From Eutypa lata (lineage: Eukaryota; Ascomycota; Sordariomycetes; Xylariales; Diatrypaceae): DNA of 64,000 nucleotides. Of the stretch, positions 11,392-23,518 are shown one piece after another. The first letter of the stretch is position 1. Every line of letters starts with the position of its first letter. The translations under genes and the position numbers were made by a program. The notes under the pieces are model-generated. The model was not told where the DNA came from. It worked only from the letters and a program-made list of their open reading frames with translations, and did not search any database. Where the stretch lies: positions 434,001-498,000 of the forward strand of contig JAKULF010000003.1 in NCBI GenBank assembly GCA_022661535.1, in the 5' to 3' direction.

Positions 11392-12826
11392 CTTGGGTAT
11401 TTTTCTGCGCTTGTGGAAAAGGCAATAGAAATGGCGAGAGAAAGGTTTCAGATCAGAATAGGGTTAGGCTATTGTATTACAACACAATAGGGTGTTCAGG
11501 TAAGCTTTTCTTTAGTTTGTAGACGAGATTTTATTTGGCTGATGTAGAAGTTGGAAGGATGAAAGAAAGATATGTAGGTAACTATTAGGTAGGCGTAAGT
11601 GTGCAGGTTACGTCGATAGCTACCTAAGTTGATAGGCAGATAACGATGCGAGGTAGAAAATCAGCCTTGATTGCGAAATCCTTTCAAGGTTTCAAGGTTG
11701 ACTTTCTTAATCCACTGTTAATAGTCCCTTCTAGTCACATTGAAGGGGTTATTGACTGTATCAAAATAAAAGAAGAGAACACTCCGAATGCCTAATCGAG
11801 ATGTTTCTTGTAAGTGTGAGAAGGAAGAAGTTGTTAAAGTTATCGACTCATCGAATATGGTAAAAAGCAAAGAGACACGATAGGCAAATCAGTAGGTACG
11901 TATGTGTGTATGTATGTATGTAACTACACCCTACCTCTAAGATGCAACAAGCAAAATGCCCTCCCTAAATTCTGAAGCTGTACTTGCCTACTACTATGCA
12001 TGTGCATGTCATGACTGCCTGACTGCATGCAAACTTGTGATTTTAAGGTGTACTTGTACTTTCCAACTCTCTTGCACCTGATGCCAAACAGAACACACAT
12101 GCACACCAAGACGGGATGATGAGCTCTTAAGGCTGCTATTGTGACGCAATCTTTTTTACTTATTAGGCGGGCTAGCTAGTACTACAGGTAAGGCAGGGCG
12201 GGACAGTGCCAGGATGGCAGGGAAGCAAATACCGACCGATACCTTAGGTATGTACCTACATAGCTAGTAGGGCGCTACTTAAGTCCGATATTTCTCCGTA
12301 GTTGAGACTACCTACATACATGTATGTATTATATGTATGTGAACATCTCCTATCTGAATGGTCCCAGACCCTTCTTATTGCTGAGTAAAGAACTAAATAA
12401 ATGAAGCTTCTGTACATTCTATATAGATAGAGATAACGACACCGAATATCAGCAATGCATATATGAATCCGGCATAGCCTACTCATAAATGGCATCGATG
12501 TTTTCCCATACTTGAGGTAACAGAACAATCTGGGCGAGTTACAATAGCTCAAAAGGGGTTCGTTCCTCCATCAAACCAAACCAGAAGACAAACAAACATA
12601 AAAAGTAATATTTTGTGATGGACAATCACAGGACAGTACAGACAGATATAATATGTGTAATAGAAACTTAACTTGCTAGGTAGGTATCTATCTCTAGGGA
12701 CATCCGACGCAAATCAGAAAGCAGTAATCAGTAGTCAGTCAGTCATCGTCAAAAACTCAAGGAAAACCCCTCGTTCTACTCTAAACTGTGCCCCCTTCCC
12801 CCTTTCCACTCCTTTCTCTCAACTTC
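11392..12826. other. Intergenic between UBX5 and ECM29
   Basis: This is the upstream side of the UBX gene and the downstream side of ECM29. It contains TATGTATG runs near 11900-11925 and 12310-12340 and TAGGTA/TACCTA motifs. The last 60 bases are C/T-rich. I see no additional gene. Confidence 0.5.
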
Positions 12827-15800
12827 CTACCCCATCAACTCCCCTAAAACCCCACTCAGAGCCTTCTGCACATCAAGCGACCTATCCTTCCCCTTCAGAT
12901 CCTCAACCTTCCTCCTCACCTCGCCCTCCATCAACCCCTCCATCTCCAGAGGCCCAAAAGCCCCCTTCTTCCACGCCTTCACAAAAGCCAGAAGCGCCTT
13001 CGCTCGCGCCAAACGCTGGCTCTCCAGCACGACGCTGTCCTCGTCGGCGACGAGGAGACCGAACCATTGCGTGGCTAGAGCTGTGGAAGAAGAATCTGCC
13101 GCCGCAGCAGTAGTGGATGGGTTACCCGCCGAGGAAGAGGAGGACGCAGCGCGGTTCAAGAGCGCCGCCACGCCCGCGAACCACGTATCCCTCGCGATGG
13201 AGACAGCCCTTGCGGCCTTCGCGACAACGACCGCGACGTCCGTGAGCACCGCGGCCGGATCCGCACGCATCTTGCGGCGATTCCAGGCCGTGAGCACAGT
13301 CCTCAGCGCCGCAGCGGCAGTCTTGCGCTCGGGCTCCGAGAGCGAATGGGTTTCCTTTTCATCGGCCAGCAAGTGCGGCGAAGCGACCCCCACGACCTCC
13401 TCGTATATACCGTCTAGGTCGTCGCGGGCCGCGGCGAACTTGCCGAGCGCTTCGAGCGCGTGAGGCCGGTACTCCTCGTTGTTGCGCTTGGCCTCGCGGA
13501 GGGCGATTTTCTTGGTCTGCGCGGCGATGGTCGCGTCGGCCGTCCAGAGGAGGCGCCCGCGGCGTATGAAGAGCGGGAATGCGGTTATGAGCCGCTCTTT
13601 GCCCTTGAAGGTCTTGAGCGCGAGGGCTTTGTCTAGGACGGGCCAGATCCGCTGCAGGGTTTTGGAGTCGAGCTGTCGGGTGTCTTGTGCTTCGTTGTCG
13701 TAATCGTCGTCGTTGTAGTCGTCCACGGTAGTGGTGGTGGTCGTCATGGTGTTGCTTGTATCGCCGCCGCAGAGTGCCGTGATCATCGATGCGATGGCGA
13801 GTGCGGCGCCGTGCTGGAGTGCCCATTTGGATGTGCCTAGACCTTTTTCTACGAATTCGACGATCTCGTCCACGAACCGCTTAACGGAATGACTGCCGCC
13901 TGCGTGTTGGCCCCATACGGCATCGAAGGCCTCGGCGACGTACTCGTCCGTGTCACAGCGACCGAGATAAGCGAGGGGTAATAGGCGGGCCTCGAGATCG
14001 GCGAACGCGTCGGGCGACGCCTTAGCGATCGCCAGGACGGCATCAGCCACCTTTTGACGTCGCACATCGTCCTCGGCAGCAATATACAAATCCACCAGGC
14101 GAGCCGTGAAGCGATCACGAGTAGCGGGCAGCGCGCCACGCAGGAGGTAAGCTGCGCTACGAGCGTACGCGCGACTAGTCTCGTGGTTGCGTTCGAGGAT
14201 CTGAGTTTCCAGGGTCTTGAGGAAAGTAGCGTAGTAGGGGGGAAGTAGGATGGCGTGGCGCAGCGCGAGGGTGCTGAGGACCTCGCTGCAGCCGATCTTG
14301 GTCTGCATGCCGATGGCAGACTTGATGGTCTGGATCAGCTGGGGCGCCAGCTCCTTCATGACGCCCTCGTCGGCGAACCGCAGGCAGTTCGTCACGCACT
14401 CGAAGATGGGCGATTGCGTGGCCGCGCTGCTGCGGTACTTGTCGAAGTTCTCGCGGTCGGCTTCGGCGGCCCGTTGGTAGTAGTAGTTTACTTGTTCCGG
14501 TTCTACCGTGCTGAGGAGGCCGAGGCAGTGCGTTACGATGGTCGGGATGAAGGGTTTGAGGGCGTCGCCGCCGTTCTTGACTACGTCGAGTACTGTCTTG
14601 ATTGCCATGATTTTGACTTCCTGCACCGAGTTCTCAATCCCCTTGTCGGATAGTAGGAATGGCAGGACTTGAGCGATCATGGCCTGGGCTGACGCGGAAG
14701 AGTTGTTCTCTGTGAGCTGTGTCACTAGGGTCTTCGATAGACCCATACAGAGCTTGAGAGCTGATAACCTCACTGACTCCTTCCGGTCGTCGAGAACCCG
14801 GAGCGTGACCCGCCAGATATCGGTGTAGTACTTCTCGTATTTCGGGAAAGGTTGGCCGTAAATGAGCTCGGAAATGGCCGCGCAGCTTGCTTCGCGTACA
14901 CGCCACTCCCTTCCATCCAGGATGCTCTTGAGTAGGTCGTTCATGATAGCATCAAAATACTGGTCAACGACAGTCGTTGAATCCTTGACAACGGCCTTCC
15001 AGATATCATCCATGGATCTCCTCACATTTCCATTCGGGTCAAAACGGTAACGGTACAACTTGGGGTATATCTTCGGGTCCAGTTCTGCATCAGACAGGAT
15101 ATTGCTCAGCCCAAATCGTCCAAATGCAGACCGCGCGGTCCAGGTCGCCGCGTTCGTCGCGAGAGCCATAAACTTGTATATGAGGCTTTGATCGCCGACT
15201 TCGTTAGCAAGGCTGACGATATCCTTGTAAGAGGTAATCGATTTTCCTTCTCCCGTAGGAAGAGCACCAGCATCGAAGAGCTCAGTCTCGTTATCGACTT
15301 TGAGTTGCGTCTTGCTACCAGTGAAGCTAGCAACCAAGTCCTTAACGAGGTCGCCCTTGAGTGACTCGTCGCCTCTTTCATATACTAGCGATAAGCCACG
15401 AGACGCGGTTTCTTGCACAAGTTCATCTCGCGCACCTAGAAGCCGCATGAATGCAACCTGGCACTCACGCAGTCTAGCCTGGATCTCCGGTAGGTCTGAG
15501 CAATATTGGATAAGACAGAATAGCCATATTCCAGAAGCCTTTAACAACGATGGCTTCGTAGTCTTGCAATCTTTGATGAGCTTGTCAAGAGCGGCAGTAA
15601 TCTGAGTTGGCCGCTTGGTAAGAGCACGGGTTATCTCTGATTCACCGGATCCTAGAGGTTCAATATCGAGATCTAGCTGCACAGCCTTGGAATCCCATCG
15701 TGCGATGGCAGCAGCTATTGCTTCTCCCGTTGCGAGGTGTACCTCTGTCCTCTTGGTGTCTATAAGCCCGAACAATGCATCTATGACCTTCGCTGTGGGA

Positions 15801-18523
15801 GTTGTATCGTCAATCGTATCATCTGAGGAGGCGGGGATGGCCAATCTCCCTATAGCTCTAATAGCTCTCTCGTTATTAGATGATGCTAGTTTGGATAGAG
15901 AGGTGATGATGTCGGTTAGTTGTTCAACACTGCTAGGGAAAGCCAAGCCTGCAGTCCAAAGCTGACTTATAACTTCGATAGACACATCCCTAACATTCAA
16001 ATCGATACTTTTCACGCCGGTAGTGAAAGCCTGGGAAACAATTCCGATATTATCAGATGCGATTGTCGCGTCGAGTTTGCCATAGTACGCGGCATGAGCG
16101 AGATAGCTACCAAGACAAGCCAGCGAACCCTGATACTCGGCGGATTGAGATGGTGAAGGTTCTCTGCAGGATTCGATGAAGCGTCGTAACTGAGAGATAG
16201 ATGATCCAGACTGTTCATCCCATGGCGACAGGATCCCGAAAGCCTTTGAAGCTAGCTGTCTGACTTTCTGGTTGTTTGACTTTATTACCTGTAGTAGCTC
16301 TGATGCCCTGGATGACAGTGGTGCAATGACGGTGTCCCTAGGCGCAAATGACAGGACTTCGGCTAAACAAGTAACACACTCTTCTGCGCCGATATCAGGG
16401 TGGTCTCGAAGCCCGTCGAGAGTAGCATGCAGGAGCTTTAGGAGATATTCGTAGTCGCCGTCGCCCACAAGACGCGCTCGAAGCGCGCGCCGAACTCCGA
16501 GGTCATTTTGTAACTTCGTCTCCAGTTGTGATTCCCAGTCTACCTCAAATTTCTTCTCATCAAGTGCGGTGACGAAGAGCATTTGCTTGATGAAGCGTAA
16601 CGTAATGGGGAATGCTCGAAGACGGTCGTTCGTAAATAAGGTGTATCGTGATGTTTGATCAACGGCCATCTCATCCTCCCCAACGTTACGAGGTGTTGTG
16701 TCAAGGAACTCGCGCGTCAGCTCCTTCCAATCCGGAAGTACCAATTCTTTCTCGGGGCGCAATTTTGTTGCCCACCATGGATCGAGTCCTCTCTGGCCCT
16801 CTTCTAGGACATCACGTCTGTCAGATGTACCACCGCTTAAAGCCAGGATATCAACCCAGCGGGCCTTGACGTTGCTGTAAGGCAAACAGTTATTCGCAAA
16901 ACGCGCAGCAACGTGACGAGCGGTTCGGATTCCTTGTCTATCCGACAAAGTCATGTACTCGAGAAGTAGGATCTCCAGATCGCGGTATTCGCTAGGTGTG
17001 TTTGGCCTGAAAAGACCCATCATGCTAGAGAGAGCGCTCTCTATGTAGACTACGATGTCTGAGCTTGGGTCAGAAACGAGTGAATCGAAGAGCCACTTCA
17101 AAAGAGAATCCTTGGATTTGTGGTCGAAGTTGCTTCCCCTGGCTAGGGTACCGATGGTCTCGTATGCATTTGCACGTAATCTCTGTTCATCTTGGGACTG
17201 TGCCTGGTTGGCACGGAGGTTTGGATTGGGCCATCCTTGGGCAAGGATATAATCTTTCAAGATCAAGACTAGCGCCGGTCCCATCTCCCGGTCGACTTCG
17301 CTTGAGCTAGAGCTATTTCTCGCTATCCAAGAAAGAAAGGCGAGTAGAGCCTTGTGTAGACGTAGTGCTTCAAGCCCAAAGACCACAGGGTCCTCTCCAG
17401 AAGTGAGATCGAAGTCTTGTTTCACAGTCTCTACTACTTGTTTCTTGAAAGTACATGCAACTACTGACTTTGATAACAACCTGAGAACCTGCATTCGGTG
17501 AGCTGCGGGAAAGCGGCCGTGGGCCTCGAAAAGTGTCGTGATGACACTTCTGTCTTCAAGGTTGACGTCAGATCTTTTCAAGACATCGTCCGCTACAAGG
17601 GTGATCCGGGAGTCAGTAGAGCCTGCTGCACAGATACTTGGTAGATAGCGTTCATCATCTGTGAATGCGCCACTTGCGAGGAAGTTAACAGCTTTTATCT
17701 TGCATTCAGCTAAGCTTAAACTATTGGGGGCGTTTGGTCTCCAAGCATGAGGGTTGTTATTCCGCAAAAATGCTATATCATCCTTGGCAAGGCCGGATGG
17801 CGAAGCGGTTAATAGTTTATCGAGATCTTCCACTGAAGCCAAGGCCAAGTCCTGCCGAAGCAGGAACAGCCTACCTAGCCATTGAGAGACATAGACAGCG
17901 TCTGACGGGTCTGATAGACCGATGGTATCTCGAAGCGACGTATCATCCTTAGTGCCACGACCCGGGATTTTAATGTCGAGAAGTAAGCGTAAGAAGATAT
18001 TGAAGAATCCGGCAGCACTCGCGGGGCTTGTTTCTTTTGAGATACCCTGAAGTGCCACGGGAAGCAGTTCCCGTCGGTCATGTTGGTCAAGTCGGAGAAC
18101 ACCCTGCTTTACTAGACTTAGGTCTAGCTGCTTGACCATGGGTGAGGTTGTCTTCTTGTATTGTTCAAGCAAGGCTTTGACGGGCAATATAACGCTAGGA
18201 ACACGTGATTAGCCTTGAACGAACAGTGGCTGGTGTTCCTGCAACATACCCCGACGGCTTTGCAAAGTTGTTAACACTGATGAATGCTTGGAATGCCTAG
18301 TCTATAGGTTAGTCATCAGGGATATGCGAACGTGATAACATCTAGTGCTACTACATACAGCATCGCGAACAGCTTTGTGTTGGCTGCCAGCTCTCTCGAG
18401 AAGTGGGGTGAGCTGGGTCCGAAGCGCATCGCTCAACTTCTTCTCGTCACCAGAGACATTCGCCAGCTTATATCGTATGGAAGAGACGAGCCTGAGCTCA
18501 GAGCCTTCGTTGGTGGCCGACAT
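12827..18523 (-). CDS. ecm29: Proteasome adaptor and scaffold protein Ecm29
   Basis: Three exons: 18523-18359, 18296-18250 and 18194-12827. They give 1859 residues, close to the 1868 of yeast Ecm29. The first intron has donor GTATGT and acceptor GACTAG; the second has GTATGT and TCCTAG. The N-terminus (SATNEGSELRLVSSIRYKLA), then KPSGVILPVKALLEQYKK across the second junction, matches the start of the Ecm29 family. The rest is a long alpha-helical solenoid of HEAT-type repeats with recognisable family stretches such as REASCAAISELIYGQP. Ecm29 binds the 26S proteasome, tethers core and regulatory particle and acts in quality control of assembly. The large last exon has no internal stop. The 15-codon second exon is inferred by hand, but its phase and the resulting sequence fit well. 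Confidence 0.95.
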
Positions 18524-21500
18524 CTTCGCAGCGCTGCTTTGCTTGGATATTGGCGATGGTGGGGAAATGGATGATTAGGACTAAAGCCTACCAGGGAAAA
18601 TTCACCCTTTACAACACAAAAGCCCCTAAGAAATCAAGTGCATCACATATGTAGAGGGTAGGAAACTTCACGGGTATTGACTCTTCTTATAAACATTAGT
18701 TCGCCATTTTGCATCTCAGTTGCCTCGTCAGTTAGGCAAGGCAAGTGTACGTCAATCGTCAACGCAATATCCAAAGCAACCTTGGATTAGTAAAGAATGG
18801 TGGCGCAGGCGGCCAGGCGGCAAGGTAACTGCCACAATTGTGGCACCATTTCAAGAGAAACACCTGCGTCGGTCCTGACAGCTGGCAGCAGCAGCTCTCT
18901 TACAACGTAGCTATATGTAAGGAGACCAGAGTACAATCCTGCTTGTCTAGGTCTTGCTCATACACCACAAGACAATTAATTACCTTAGCACTTTGTATGG
19001 CCACACTTGCTTGACATTCTACAGCTTGGTAACAAGAGTTCGCTGCAAGAAAGACCCCGGTAATGCTATCCTGATAGAAGCAGCTTTACGGAGTGCATGA
19101 TAAGTATCGACCACTTCTCATAGGATGAGGCCAATGAAAAGGCTTACTGTGTTCCCCGGATTAATCATCACATCATCCTGTCACTGATTTTGTAAAACCT
19201 AGTCTGACATGATCTGGGCAATATGCCGTAATATGCCATTACGCCCATTGATAACCTTTGACTATGGGGGATTTTCTTGCTTACTTCCTCCCGGGGACGG
19301 AGAGCGCAAGCACTCGAAGGCTAGACATCGCCATCCTTTAATCGTTTTATTAGTGGGTAGTCGGTTTCCATAGATTTAAATGAGGATATCAACTTGATCA
19401 AGTGCTATATTCTCTAGTGTAATGGTCTATTTAAGAAAATCAATGATCGTAGCTATACAGCCGCAAATCAAGTTTTTATTCATTTCTATAATGTATTGTT
19501 GTCTCCATCCCGTGGGGTATAAACGCAACGTATATTCCTGTATTGAACTGGAACCATGGAACCCAATAATTTACATGATCCAACGGGTTAGTATCATGAT
19601 GGTCTTATTCTGCATACGTACTTCGTATGAAGATATAAATCAAACCATGGCAAGTACCGAGACTTGCTTAGTGCAGCCTTTGGATGATGGGATAAGTAGT
19701 TCCTTGCTCGTATCCATAAGGCGGCGCTCAGATCAAGCCTAACGTGGTCCACCTATCCTCATGATGAACCTTTATCTCGATGAAGCCCTAGACACGCGTC
19801 TAAGGTTTAATGTTAAATCGATTCTTATTTTCGCACAGATATGCTCTAGTATTGACAACTCTAAGGTTACTGGTTGCGTTGACAAGGAAGATGATTTTGA
19901 TACATCTTGATAAAAATATATACATAATGGAAATCTACGAGTGGTACCTTAGACGCACTATGATTTCATCGGCGGATGTCTAAATCAAACATGTCAATGA
20001 AGCTACGTCTTCATAGCCTTGTTGTGGTGGAGCCTATACGCAAGACTTTCGTGCGGGCAAGAAAAAGCTCGGATCGCTCGGGAGAACTACTATCCTACTA
20101 GTTGCGATATTAGACGACTGTCAGCAAAACACCAATGTACAACCTATTTTCAAGTCCACCAACCACCAACCGAGAGAACCATAGACGCTATTCTGGACCG
20201 GTTCTATTCGTGCAGAAGCCGCGTTAAAAGGTATTGAGCAATCAGGATGCGAGCTTGGTAATAGGCAACTAGCGTTGAACCCAAGACTTACAAGTGACTC
20301 CATACCTACGTACGTACCTAGCCAGAAGCAACCAGGGTTACAAATCCTCGTGGTACTGTGCCTGACTGAACGTATGTAGCGTCGTGCAGCAAACAGACAA
20401 CCCCTCAATTTACGATAAGTATCATCAGTTAAGCATCTTGAAAGTTTGCTAGGGCCGAAGCTTGGTGAAGGCAAAGAAGATACTCGCGCTCTCTTTGAAG
20501 CTTGTTAAAGAGCACTTGCGGAATACTTAGGCGAATGTTTGCGTCTCCTAAACCCACCTCTGCGTTCCGTGCTCGTTTGTGCAGGACCAAGAGGGCCCCG
20601 ATGTCATACATGCATAGGTACATTACATATATAAGTACCTACTCTTATCCGCTTCCAGCCCATCGCCAAACGCACGACGAGGATGAAAATTTGTTTCGAG
20701 GTGCCGATCGCAAGTCTAGCGCTAATGGCTACCTGCATGCGCGTAATTGCGCGTTATGACTAAAATGGCATGGGAGAGAAAAAAAAGAAAAGGAGGGTCA
20801 ATCTTCGACGACGGAAAGTACTTAACCCAGGGTTGAGCCGACGCGACTGATAGAAACACGCCCTCCTTGTCTGGCACTACCCAGGTAGAGGCAGTTATTG
20901 GATTTCAGCTGGGCTGAGATCCGAACAGATTGCCTGTGCGAGCGATAGCTTTGAAGACCATCATCTGCTCATGCATATAAATAGTTCCGGCCTGAAGTCT
21001 AGACTGGTGTGATATTTATAGCTCTATAACCACTTCATAGGATTGACATGAACTTCAACACTATAAAAGAGGCTATATCACCTACGGCACTATGTCATGC
21101 ATACTAACGATATTTCGAGAAGCTTCCTCGAATGTTCAAGTTGATAGGTAATTACGATGGTGCGCTACTTCTGGTTACATTTCATCCCAATCGTGTGTAT
21201 CGTTAAAGGGTTCAGCAAGACAGGGGTTATGCAGATCGTTGCATTTCCGGGGCTGTGACACCACGCGCTGATTTGAGATTTCAGTCCCAGATATTGACTG
21301 ACCTCGCTATTTCACACGTGGAATTCTCGACTAGGAACTGCTCCCTTTTTTCCCTTTTATTCCTTGCTACGGCAGGACCCGTTGAACCAGACATCACACA
21401 ATGCTGGCTGGGGTTTCTATCAATCGGGCACTACCCAGTTGGAGAGTAACGGGTTAACACCTACATATAACCGTTACGGTGTTGGGTGTCTACGTCGTCG

Positions 21501-23389
21501 CAAAAATATGAAGTATGCAATGTAGAAAATTCTTTACATCTAAGGTAAAATATCAAGCACCAATCAAGGCCACCTCGGAATCTCAGATCTTGGGTCCCCT
21601 GGCCCGCTGCAGCCCGAAGCTGCACTTGCCCAATTATCCGCCAGTACCTACTAACTAACCAGGATCCGGAGAGACGGTATGATGTGACTAAACTTGGCGA
21701 AAACTGAAACACTACATAGGGTGGTATACGAAACCAAGAAGAAAAAAAAATAAGAAATTCTTGAATTACCTAACCAGCTAATATAGATCTGCAATTATGG
21801 CCTTCGTCTGGTAGCAGACACGTTAGGACGGTGCTTTCTTTCAGGTCGGCGCTCTATCGGGTTTTACCCAAGCTGGCTGGTGAGTGGTTGGTCCCCTAAG
21901 CTGGATCTTAGCGGAGTCAACAACCGACAGGCCCGACCGCGCTTATGTAGGTATATTCTGTCTGTCGGTTATTGCACCACAGCACTGGGTTTGGACAAAA
22001 CAAACAAACTAAAGACGTCAAGATTTTCTCTGCACAATGATGGCTATGTTTAATCCCGGTGGTTTGTTTATATGGAGTTTGCTACATACCTTGTTGCCAA
22101 TAAAGGATCAAGAAATAATAAATGTAAGGCTCCTGGTCGATCTATCAGTTTTGTAGCTATCTGTCCAGTAGGGCTTTATTCCAACTTTGGGAGATAATAC
22201 AACCTAGGTATAACTAAGTATTGTGTGCATACGAGGATTGGTGCATCCTACTTAGCTGGGACTTGTGGCTTTCTCGGGATGACGACACCGAAATGAGTCC
22301 TGCGGGGATCGTTAAGCAATAGTGATCAACCCCCACAAACATCGGAATTCGGGTTGCCCTGACGGTCATCACCACGTGTGTTCTGCTTGCTAAAGGGGAT
22401 TGAATTGTAGATATATGGTTATTCAATTACATACTTATATATTACTATAAAACTGTCGGTTTTCCAGTCGTTAAACTGCCTCGACCTTCTGTGCTATGCT
22501 CGGCCGTTAGTTGCCGGGGCTCTCCATAATGCCATTTAAGGCACCAGTAGGTATAGTTGCTGCAAGACTACGTAATTCTTTAGGGTATGGGCATTTTTTC
22601 TAGGGCCACGCCCCGAGCTATAGGCGACACTTAAGATTTGATCTTGCACTCCCTTACATCCTCTCCATGCATCCTACTAACATTGAACTGCTACGCAAGG
22701 TACAGTACTTTTCAATATCGTGAGTATGTACGTAACTATGTATATCACGCCCATCCGCCTCTTGAGAAAGTTAAAGTTCTGTTCTTTTCCTTTTGCTGTC
22801 TCTGTCTTTTCGCCCGGCCCGAATGCTGTTTTTGAAGCCATTCAAGCTTCTGCCAGCGCAAAGTTAAAAGTTTGAGGTATATATTGTCAAACTATCCATC
22901 CGGCAATTGTATGACTTCATCAATGTTAAACCCTATGTATGCATATGTAACCACATGAACTTACTCAACCATGCCTAAGTGTATGCCTAGGCACACATGT
23001 GTGAATGGAGTGATGAGTACCTCTTCCCCCAACACTCGCGACTGCATTGGAGTTGAGATTAATCATGTCCTTTTTGATATGTCTGTATACAGGAGGGACT
23101 GTATAAGGGAGTTGACAAGGTTTCGCGCCTTCTGCAAACTATATTGTACAACGGAACCCCCCTTTCTTTTCAACTGTCCGCGTATCTGTGTTACGGTAAA
23201 GACATGTACAGTACTGAATTCAGATATTTTTTAATTACGTACCTGCGTACAAGACAATATAATATATACACAACCTACCATCTATCTGGTTTGCAGTAAG
23301 TTGTAACAGCTCTACTTACCTACAGACTTACTTGCTTTAGTGTAGCAGGCTTACTAGCGTGTCAGATAGCGGACACACGATGGATCCTT
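18524..23389. other. 4.9 kb without recognisable gene
   Basis: Upstream of ECM29. Both strands hold only short frames (up to about 117 codons) with no domain, signal peptide or codon bias I would trust. Composition is mixed, with AT-rich patches (19900-19930, 22430-22450). No tRNA, transposon end or long repeat was seen. It could contain non-coding transcripts or old, decayed sequence. Confidence 0.45.
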
Positions 23390-23496
23390 TTTTTGAGTTC
23401 AAGGTTGCGCCGCGCTGCTGCTCTCGATCCACTCCGGAACAGTGGGAGCCCTTGGACTGGAGCTTCCCTGTCTCGTCTCTTCCCTAACGCTAAAGT

Positions 23497-23518
23497 ACAC
23501 ACACACACACACACACAC
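23497..23518. repeat. (AC)11 microsatellite
   Basis: Eleven AC units at the left end of the pyrimidine-rich region, followed by further CACTCAC-like repeats. Confidence 0.9.

Noticed and set aside
13071..13826. Open frames on both strands inside ECM29 (130-155 codons)
   Set aside because: Other-phase shadows of the ECM29 coding exon, low-complexity, no start context.
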